Shown here piece by piece: positions 58,352 through 64,000 of a stretch of DNA of 64,000 bases. The DNA is from an uncultured Collinsella sp. (GTDB lineage Bacteria > Actinomycetota > Coriobacteriia > Coriobacteriales > Coriobacteriaceae): the NCBI GenBank assembly GCA_900759045.1, contig CAAETU010000048.1, positions 1 to 64,000 on the forward strand, read 5' to 3'. A model generated the notes under the pieces. That model ran no database searches. It was given only the letters and a program-made list of their open reading frames with translations, and was not told the DNA's origin. A program made the position numbers and the translations under genes. Numbering within the stretch: position 1 is the first letter of the stretch; each line of letters begins with the position of its first letter.

Positions 58352-59719
58352 ATGATCATCATCAAAAACGGCGCGCTCGTGACGCCACAGGGGCTTCGCC
58401 GTGCCGATCTTGCCATGGAGGGCGACAAGATCGTGCGGATCGCCGCGGCGATTGAGCCGGCCGAGAGCGATACCGTCGAGGATGCCACGGGCTGCTGGGT
58501 GTTTCCCGGCTTTATCGACGGCCACACGCACATGCAGTGCTGGACCGGCATGGATTGGACGGCCGATAGCTTTGAGACCGGCACGCGCGCGGCTGCCTGC
58601 GGCGGTACGACGACCATCGTGGACTACGCGACGGCCGATCGTGGCGTGACCATGCCCGATGCCTTGGCCGAGTGGCATCGCCGCGCCGACGGCACCTGCA
58701 CGGCAAACTACGCCTTTCATATGGCACTCGCCGAGTGGAACGAGCGCAACCGCGCCGACCTTTCGGCCATGCGCGAGGCGGGCGTATCGTCGTTCAAGAC
58801 CTACTTTGCCTATGACCACCTGCGCTTGGACGATGCCGAGACGCTCGAGGTGCTCGAGGAGCTCAAGCGCCTGGGCGGTATCCTGTGCGTGCATTGCGAG
58901 AACGGCACGTTGGTGAATGAACTGCAGAAGCGCGTGTACGAGCAGGGTATACACGGGCCCGAGGGCCACGCGCTCAGCCGTCCGGACGTGTGCGAGGCCG
59001 AGGCAGTGAGCCGCCTGCTATATCTGGCGCACCTGGCCGGCGACGCTCCGGTCAACGTGGTGCACCTTTCGACCAAGCTGGGGCTTGAGGCCATCCGTGC
59101 CGCCAAGGCGCGCGGACAGAAGAATATATATGTCGAGACCTGCCCTCAGTATCTGATGCTCGACGATACTTGCTACTTGGAGCAGGGTGAGGACGGCTTT
59201 GCGGGTGCCAAATATGTGATGAGCCCGCCGCTGCGCCATGCGGGTGACCGTGCGGCACTGCGCGAGGCGCTTGTGGCCGGCGAGATCGATACGATTGCGA
59301 CCGACCACTGCAGCTTTAACCTGCACGGGCAAAAGGACCGTGGGCGCGACGATTTCCGTGCGATTCCCAACGGCGGGCCCGGTGTGGAGCATCGTCCCGT
59401 CGCGATTGCCACGAGCTTTGAAGGGCAACTGGGCCCCGAGGATCTCTGCCGCTTGATGAGCGAGAACCCGGCGCGCGTCTTTGGCATGTATCCGCGCAAG
59501 GGCTGTCTTGCCGAGGGTGCCGATGCCGACGTGTGCGTGTGGGATCCTTGCGCGCGTTGGACGATCAGCGCCGCGACGCAGCATCAGGCCGTGGACTACA
59601 CGCCACTCGAGGGTTTTGAGGCACATGGCCGCGCCAAGGCTGTGTTTGTGAACGGCGTGCTGGCTGCGCGCGACGGCGAGCCCACTGGAGCCCAACCCGG
59701 CCGCTACGTGCCTCGCTAG
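58352..59719 (+). CDS. hyuA: Dihydropyrimidinase/hydantoinase (HyuA type)
   Basis: 455-residue cyclic amidohydrolase. Metal ligands are in GFIDGHTHMQ near 55-64, the lysine expected to be carbamylated is in SFKTYFAYDH near 150, further histidines are in CVHCENG and VNVVHLS, and an aspartate in IATDHCSF. It would hydrolyse a cyclic ureide ring. In gut urate degradation clusters hyuA is one of the ring-opening steps, which fits this neighbourhood. AAGGAGC precedes the ATG. A palindromic repeat follows. Confidence 0.9.
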   Translation: MIIIKNGALVTPQGLRRADLAMEGDKIVRIAAAIEPAESDTVEDATGCWVFPGFIDGHTHMQCWTGMDWTADSFETGTRAAACGGTTTIVDYATADRGVTMPDALAEWHRRADGTCTANYAFHMALAEWNERNRADLSAMREAGVSSFKTYFAYDHLRLDDAETLEVLEELKRLGGILCVHCENGTLVNELQKRVYEQGIHGPEGHALSRPDVCEAEAVSRLLYLAHLAGDAPVNVVHLSTKLGLEAIRAAKARGQKNIYVETCPQYLMLDDTCYLEQGEDGFAGAKYVMSPPLRHAGDRAALREALVAGEIDTIATDHCSFNLHGQKDRGRDDFRAIPNGGPGVEHRPVAIATSFEGQLGPEDLCRLMSENPARVFGMYPRKGCLAEGADADVCVWDPCARWTISAATQHQAVDYTPLEGFEAHGRAKAVFVNGVLAARDGEPTGAQPGRYVPR

Positions 59720-59744
59720 CAGGGGGAGTGCCGGACCCCCTCCG

Positions 59745-59813
59745 CAGTTGCGGTGAAATACGGATTGTTTGCGGCCGTCATGCAGCCAAACAGTCCGTAT
59801 TTCACCGCAACTG
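59745..59813. repeat. GCGGTGAAATA inverted repeat, copy A
   Basis: A 26-base arm at 59745-59770 (CAGTTGCGGTGAAATACGGA, then TTGTTT) is matched by its complement at 59788-59813 with one mismatch around a 17-base loop. It is a sister of 62531-62597. Confidence 0.85.
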
Positions 59814-59828
59814 ACGAGATGGGGCCGG

Positions 59829-60563
59829 CTACTTGAGGCTGGTGGCGACGATGGGGCGGTCGAGAGCTGCTTCGAAGCGGTCGGCCATCGTGGGATCGCT
59901 GAGCGTGTCGACTTGGTTGAGCATGATGCGGGCATTGTTGAGGTTCAGCATCCGCAGCTCGGCATTGAGCACCTGGGCGACGCGCTCTGGGGTGGCAGTG
60001 TCGGTGGACTCGCAGCCGCAGCGCTCGCAAAAGAGCTCGGGGCGGTGGACGGCTTCGTTGATGGGCTTGCCGAGCCCCGAGGCGCTGACGATCCAGACAA
60101 CGTTTGCCGTGCCGGCGGGAATTACCGGCTCCCAGGCGGCGTGGGCCTTGAGCGGGAGTCGCTTGCTGCCATCTGCCTCGGCCAACACATAGTCAAAGCG
60201 CTGCGCCAGCTCGTTGAGCGGCTCAGCGGGGGCGGAGAGCTTGCCTGTCTCCGGGTCCAAAACACCCGCCTGGCAGACACTTCCGCGGTTCATGCCCGCG
60301 CATGCCTCGCAGGTGCAGCCGGGAACATGCAGGGCCCCCGGCTTCCAAGGCGCGGAGTCCAGGCGACGGCTCGACCCGTCCCATGGCACGCCGGCGACGG
60401 GAAACATGTGCGTGGTGGTACAGAGGAGCACCCTGTCGCCGGTGCGCATGAGCTCAAGACCCAGCGTTTTCAGCAATGTCGACTTGCCGCCACTGCCGAT
60501 AATTGCGGTAATGCCCGGCTCGATCTTGAGCGCGGAGGCAAGGTTTCCGCTCGTCGTTTCCAT
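59829..60563 (-). CDS. yqeC: YqeC, selenium-dependent hydroxylase accessory protein
   Basis: 244-residue putative P-loop protein. The nucleotide motif IGSGGKSTLLKTLGLEL is near residues 22-38, and EADGSKRLPLKAH near 130 follows the family pattern. Three cysteine pairs (CTCEAC, CERCGCES) could bind metal. YqeC is known only from genomes with selenium-dependent molybdenum hydroxylases, where it probably helps to insert or activate selenium or cofactor. It is divergent from yqeB with a 102-base AT-rich spacer. Confidence 0.87.
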   Translation of the reverse strand: METTSGNLASALKIEPGITAIIGSGGKSTLLKTLGLELMRTGDRVLLCTTTHMFPVAGVPWDGSSRRLDSAPWKPGALHVPGCTCEACAGMNRGSVCQAGVLDPETGKLSAPAEPLNELAQRFDYVLAEADGSKRLPLKAHAAWEPVIPAGTANVVWIVSASGLGKPINEAVHRPELFCERCGCESTDTATPERVAQVLNAELRMLNLNNARIMLNQVDTLSDPTMADRFEAALDRPIVATSLK

Positions 60564-60665
60564 CTGTTCACCGCCGTATAATACTGTGATAATAAATAAT
60601 CATCAGAGTAGCGGTCGAACCGCTTTTGCTCTGCTCAAACCGTAGCACAGGGAGGTGTCCCGGAA

Positions 60666-61460
60666 ATGCTCGTTTATGTTCGCGGCGCCGGTGATATCGC
60701 CACGGGCGTGGCTGCTCGTCTGGTGCGCGCCGGCATGTCGGTCGTCATGGCCGATATCGCGGTCCCCACGTGCATCCGTCGCACGATCAGTTTTTGCGAG
60801 GCCATTCGCCTGGGAGAGGTCCAGGTCGAGGGCATTCGTGCTCGCTTGGCGCAAACGCCGGCCGAGGCGCTTGCAATTATCGAGGCGGGGGATGTCGCCG
60901 TGGTGGTGGACCCCCGGGCACAGATGCTCGGCGAGCTTAAGCCCGCGGCCGTGGTCGACGCGATTCTGGCCAAGCGCAATCTGGGCACCACGCGCGACAT
61001 GGCTCCTGCCGTCATCGCGGTAGGGCCGGGCTTTGCCGCGCCGGTTGATTGCGATGCCGTGGTCGAGACTATGCGCGGTCATTTCCTCGGCCGCGTCATC
61101 ACCCAGGGCTCACCCCAGCCCAATACGGGCGTGCCGGGTGTCATCGCCGGCTATGGCAAGGAGCGTGTTATCCACAGCCCCGCCGCCGGTGTGTTTAGGT
61201 CCGACCGCGCGATCGGCGACATCGTGAGTGCCGGCGATGTGATCGGGTATGCGGGCGATACACCCATGTTCACGACGATTGACGGCTGCCTGCGCGGCCT
61301 TTTGGCAGACGGCGTTCAGGTGACCGAGGGCTTTAAGTGCGCCGATGTCGACCCACGCGGCGACGCCAGCTACATCAACTATATTTCGGACAAGGCGACG
61401 TCGGTCGGCGGCGGCGTGCTCGAGGCGCTCGCCATGCTCACCGGTGTATTCCAGGGATAG
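60666..61460 (+). CDS. yqeB: YqeB, selenium-dependent molybdenum hydroxylase maturation protein
   Basis: 264-residue protein of the YqeB maturation family, beginning MLVYVRGAGDIATGVAARLVRAG, a Rossmann-like start. It has no cysteine-rich domain. Together with YqeC, MocA and XdhC it forms the accessory set that marks selenium-dependent molybdenum hydroxylases (orphan SelD systems). The set predicts that the xanthine dehydrogenase at 31953 contains selenium. GGGAGGTG precedes the ATG. It is followed by the XdhC gene 9 bases on. Confidence 0.88.
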   Translation: MLVYVRGAGDIATGVAARLVRAGMSVVMADIAVPTCIRRTISFCEAIRLGEVQVEGIRARLAQTPAEALAIIEAGDVAVVVDPRAQMLGELKPAAVVDAILAKRNLGTTRDMAPAVIAVGPGFAAPVDCDAVVETMRGHFLGRVITQGSPQPNTGVPGVIAGYGKERVIHSPAAGVFRSDRAIGDIVSAGDVIGYAGDTPMFTTIDGCLRGLLADGVQVTEGFKCADVDPRGDASYINYISDKATSVGGGVLEALAMLTGVFQG

Positions 61461-61469
61461 GAAATTGCA

Positions 61470-62513
61470 ATGGAAAAGCTCGATGTGGTGAATGCTGCGC
61501 TTGGCGCTCTGAAGGCTGGTAAGACGTGCGAGTTGGTGGTCGTGGCCGGCACGGCAGGGTCATCGCCGCGCGGCGTGGGCGCCTGGATGGCCGTTTTTGC
61601 CGATGGCAGCCAAGCGGGTACCATCGGCGGCGGCAAGATTGAGCTCTTTGCGCTGGGCGAGGCCCGCGAGCTGCTGGCCGCGGGGCAGTCGCGCCTGGTC
61701 CGCTACACCATGGGCGGGGAGAACTCCGATACCGGCATGATCTGCGGCGGAGCCATCTGCCTGTGCTATCTGCACCTGGACGCGACCAAGGCACCGTTGT
61801 TCCAGGAGATTGCCGATGTACTGGCGTATCGCCGCATCGGCGACTTCACCATCGATTTTGAGCCGTTTATCGCAAGCGCGCTCGAAAGCGACGCTGCCGA
61901 ATACCATGGCGAGGAATCGCGCCGCACCATAATGGGCTGCCCCGAGCTTTCGCTGGTGGAGGGGGGGAGTAAGGTCACCTACACCAACGCCGCCTCCGAG
62001 ATTCCCCCGGCGCACATCGAGACGCTCTGCCCCGAGGGCCTGACCTATATCTTTGGTTGCGGACACGTGGGCGCCGCGACGGCGCGCGTGCTCACGGCGG
62101 CGGGCTTTGCCGTCGTGGCGTGCGATGACCGCCCCGGCACGCTGACGCCCGAATGGGTGCCCGGTGTCTACGATCGTCGCCTGGTCGACTACAAGAACCT
62201 GGGCGAGTTGTGTCCCATCGGCCCGCGCGACTTGGTGGTCGTGGCCACGGCGGGCCACAAGTCCGATATCGATGTGGTGATTCAGGCCATGCGCGCCAAG
62301 CCCGCCTATCTGGGTTGCCTGGGCTCGCGTCGCAAGACGGCCTTTATGCGGGCCCGCTTGGAGCAGGAGGGCTTTACGCAGGAACAGATCGACGGGCTGC
62401 ACCTGCCGATCGGCGTTGCTATCGAGGCGGAGGACCCCGAGGAGATCGCCATCTCCATCGCCGCCGAAATGATCCACCTGCGCCGCACCAAACTCGTCCC
62501 CCGCAAGCGCTAG
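61470..62513 (+). CDS. xdhC: XdhC/CoxI family molybdenum cofactor-insertion protein
   Basis: 347-residue protein with the N-terminal XdhC/CoxI domain (GTAGSSPRGVGAWMAVFADG, then GTIGGGKIE near 50) and a C-terminal Rossmann domain (YIFGCGHVGAATARVL near 190). XdhC binds and protects molybdenum cofactor, helps sulfuration and passes it to xanthine dehydrogenase. Here it may do so for the selenium form. It ends the second half of the purine cluster. Confidence 0.9.
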   Translation: MEKLDVVNAALGALKAGKTCELVVVAGTAGSSPRGVGAWMAVFADGSQAGTIGGGKIELFALGEARELLAAGQSRLVRYTMGGENSDTGMICGGAICLCYLHLDATKAPLFQEIADVLAYRRIGDFTIDFEPFIASALESDAAEYHGEESRRTIMGCPELSLVEGGSKVTYTNAASEIPPAHIETLCPEGLTYIFGCGHVGAATARVLTAAGFAVVACDDRPGTLTPEWVPGVYDRRLVDYKNLGELCPIGPRDLVVVATAGHKSDIDVVIQAMRAKPAYLGCLGSRRKTAFMRARLEQEGFTQEQIDGLHLPIGVAIEAEDPEEIAISIAAEMIHLRRTKLVPRKR

Positions 62514-62530
62514 TCGCATCCCGATATATG

Positions 62531-62597
62531 AGTTGCGGTGAAATAGGGACTGTTTAAGCCTGTTGAGCCGTCAAACAGTCCCTATTTCACCGCAACT
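62531..62597. repeat. GCGGTGAAATA inverted repeat, copy B
   Basis: A perfect 25-base arm at 62531-62555 and its complement at 62573-62597 around a 17-base loop. The arms differ from copy A by two bases in the middle (AGGGAC in place of ACGGAT), changed in both arms so that pairing is kept. The loops differ. Confidence 0.85.
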
Positions 62598-62673
62598 GCC
62601 ATTTCGGTCCCCTAGGACACATATGTGCGGGGGAGTTGTGGAGTTGTGCAGGCAGACGAGGTTTTTCTGGAAA

Positions 62674-62696
62674 TACGCTCCCGATGCGCGTATAGT
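62674..62696 (+). promoter_or_regulatory. Putative promoter of the rplE unit
   Basis: TACGCTCCCGATGCGCG followed by TATAGT resembles the blocks before rplC and rplB, with one extra base in the spacer. It lies 138 bases before rplE and would explain how the spc part is transcribed after separation from rplX. Confidence 0.4.
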
Positions 62697-62833
62697 ACCG
62701 ATTGTTTTGTCGGCTCCTGCTGCGTCGAGTCCAAACCGCGAAATGCCACGAGCGGTGCGGATGCAGTCAGGAGGCACGAGGACAACCCACCGTGGCCACG
62801 CCCCGTGCTTAAAACCCCAAGAAGGAGTGAACA

Positions 62834-63391
62834 ATGGCAGAAGAGAAGTATGTGCCGCGTCTGAAGACCAAGTACAACAACGAGATCAAGCAGCAGCTTC
62901 AGGACAAGTTCCAGTACGAGAACGTCATGATGATCCCCAAGTTTGAGAAGATTGTCGTGAACATGGGTGTCGGCGAGGCCGCTACCGATTCCAAGGCCAT
63001 CGACGGTGCCGTGCGCGACCTGCGCGCCATCACCGGCCAGCAGCCGATGATCACCCGTGCGCGCAAGTCCATCGCTACCTTCCGCCTGCGCGCTGGTATG
63101 CCGATCGGCTGCAAGGTTACCCTGCGTGGCGACCGTATGTGGGAGTTCTTCGATCGTCTGACCTCCGTCGCGATCCCCCGTATCCGCGACTTCCGCGGCA
63201 TCTCCGCCAAGAGCTTCGACGGCCGTGGTAACTTCTCCATGGGCGTCACCGAGCAGCTCATCTTCCCCGAGATCGACTTCGACTCCGTCGATCACCAGCG
63301 TGGTATGGACATCACTTTCGTGACCACCGCCAACACCGATGAGGAGGCCAAGGCCCTTCTGGACGCCTTCGGTTTCCCGTTCAAGAAATAG
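62834..63391 (+). CDS. rplE: 50S ribosomal protein L5
   Basis: 185-residue L5, which binds 5S rRNA. It has YVPRLKTKYNNEIKQQL at the start, KIVVNMGVGEA, the RKSIATFRLRAGMPIGCKVTLRG block and DITFVTTANTDEEAKALL at the end. AAGGAGTG precedes the ATG. In nearly all bacteria it directly follows rplX; here it is about 45 kb away and starts its own unit with rpsZ and rpsH. Confidence 0.96.
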   Translation: MAEEKYVPRLKTKYNNEIKQQLQDKFQYENVMMIPKFEKIVVNMGVGEAATDSKAIDGAVRDLRAITGQQPMITRARKSIATFRLRAGMPIGCKVTLRGDRMWEFFDRLTSVAIPRIRDFRGISAKSFDGRGNFSMGVTEQLIFPEIDFDSVDHQRGMDITFVTTANTDEEAKALLDAFGFPFKK

Positions 63392-63406
63392 GTTCACCTG
63401 CCCTAT

Positions 63407-63436
63407 AAGCGCCGTTCCCACAAGGGGTCGGCGCTT
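63407..63436 (+). other. Hairpin between rplE and rpsZ
   Basis: AAGCGCCG pairs with CGGCGCTT around a 14-base loop. No T-run follows, so read-through into rpsZ is expected. Confidence 0.45.
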
Positions 63437-63470
63437 GGGGCGAACAATACTCTATGTGAGGAGGATATAA

Positions 63471-63656
63471 GTGGCTAAGACATCGATGATCGTCAAGTGC
63501 AATCGCAAGCAGAAGTTCTCTACTCGTGAGTACACGCGCTGCCAGCGCTGCGGCCGTCCGCACTCTGTGTACCGCAAGTTCGGCCTGTGCCGTGTCTGCT
63601 TCCGCGAGCTTGCACTCAAGGGCGAGCTTCCCGGCGTTAAGAAGGCCAGCTGGTAA
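63471..63656 (+). CDS. rpsZ: 30S ribosomal protein S14, zinc-binding type Z
   Basis: 61-residue short S14 with the zinc motif CQRCGRPHSVYRKFGLCRVC. It begins with MAKTSMIVKCNRKQKF. The start follows GAGGAGG. This zinc form is standard in many Gram-positive bacteria. Confidence 0.96.
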   Translation: MAKTSMIVKCNRKQKFSTREYTRCQRCGRPHSVYRKFGLCRVCFRELALKGELPGVKKASW

Positions 63657-63775
63657 GTCACTACCAGCGTTTCAAGCATCAGTTTGGAACAGGGAAAACG
63701 CGCTAAATAGGCTTTGCCGTTAAGGGCGGCGAAGAACCAAGAGCACGTGTTCATCAAGAACGAAGGAGAATCTGT

Positions 63776-64000
63776 ATGAACCTTACAGACCCGATCGCAG
63801 ATATGCTTACGCGCATCCGTAACGCTAACTCTGTGAACAAGGCCACGGTCTCCATGCCGAGCAGCAAGAAGCTCGTCGAGATCGCTCGTGTTCTGCACGA
63901 GGAAGGCTACATCGAGGGCTACGATGTCGAGGACACCGTTCCCCAGAAGACTCTGCACATCACGCTTAAGTATGGTCCCAAGAAGGCTAGGGTCATCAAC
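63776..64000 (+). CDS. rpsH: 30S ribosomal protein S8 (partial)
   Basis: The first 75 codons of S8 reach the window end: MNLTDPIADMLTRIRNAN, then VSMPSSKKLVEIARVLHEEGYI. AAGGAG precedes the ATG. The remaining half is outside the window. It is 119 bases after rpsZ. Confidence 0.94.
   Translation, partial: MNLTDPIADMLTRIRNANSVNKATVSMPSSKKLVEIARVLHEEGYIEGYDVEDTVPQKTLHITLKYGPKKARVIN

Larger units (their letters stand above)
62514..62833. other. Gene-free interval before rplE
   Basis: It holds the second GCGGTGAAATA inverted repeat, then a promoter-like motif at 62674-62696 and a leader of about 135 bases. No gene is seen. Confidence 0.7.

Noticed and set aside
17463..62833. Assembly chimera as the explanation for the ribosomal operon split
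   Set aside because: Not excluded, but the terminator after rplX and the promoter-like block before rplE are functional borders, and sequence character is similar on both sides. Kept as a test under findings.
1..64000. rRNA or tRNA genes
   Set aside because: I saw no cloverleaf with the conserved TTCGA-type arm and no rRNA-like stretch in the spacers; a covariance-model scan would settle this.

Overview
The window looks like a high-GC gut actinobacterium of class Coriobacteriia, most likely Collinsella or a close relative. The reasons are the GC-rich codon use, a FabK-type fatty-acid cluster with a fused AccD-AccA, the ribosomal protein types, and many short palindromic elements carrying GGGGACAG or its complement. 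The genus is an inference; no rRNA or tRNA gene is present to anchor it.

Layout. 1-8.0 kb: fatty-acid synthesis operon (acpP end, fabK, fabD, fabG, fabF, accB, fabZ, accC, fused accDA). 8.0-11.2 kb: a PTS-like EIIC membrane protein, a CDF metal exporter and a histidine phosphatase. 11.3-11.7 kb: a long inverted repeat and a structured leader. 11.7-17.5 kb: ribosomal genes rplC-rplD-rplW-rplB-rpsS-rplV-rpsC-rplP-rpmC-rpsQ-rplN-rplX, closed by a strong intrinsic terminator. The normal next genes, rplE-rpsZ-rpsH, appear only at 62.8-64 kb, behind their own promoter-like sequence. About 45.4 kb therefore separates rplX from rplE, and rpsJ is missing in front of rplC.

17.5-25 kb holds palindromic repeats, a Gfo/Idh oxidoreductase with a DeoR regulator, an RluA-type pseudouridine synthase, a U32 peptidase-like protein, RidA and a YheO-type PAS regulator. 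25.3-34.7 kb and 52.5-62.5 kb are two halves of a purine (urate/xanthine) catabolism and selenium-dependent molybdenum hydroxylase cluster. The first half has an NCS2 permease, SsnA, YgfK, a polyferredoxin and a selenium-dependent xanthine dehydrogenase. The second has YgeX, YgeY, YgeW, carbamate kinase, MocA, a dihydropyrimidinase, YqeC, YqeB and XdhC. Together they would import a purine, reduce or oxidise it, open its rings, release carbamoyl groups for ATP synthesis by carbamate kinase, and end at pyruvate and ammonia through diaminopropionate ammonia-lyase. The aminoacrylate released by YgeX is a known substrate of RidA. A YheO-type regulator sits next to each half.

34.7-52.3 kb is an accessory and defence island between the two halves. 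It holds an AbiEi/DUF559-like protein, an AAA ATPase with a nuclease-like tail, a DEDDh exonuclease, a type I restriction-modification system with an invertible specificity locus (active hsdS, recombinase, inverted silent hsdS), and a DUF262/HNH protein. The first two genes are embedded in three arrays of a 62-bp-period palindromic repeat, the most unusual structure in the window. Other repeat families include three 55-nt hairpins with constant 25-nt loops, five helically phased GCGCA repeats, a perfect 25-bp palindrome, three 33-bp-spaced repeats and several paired long inverted repeats.
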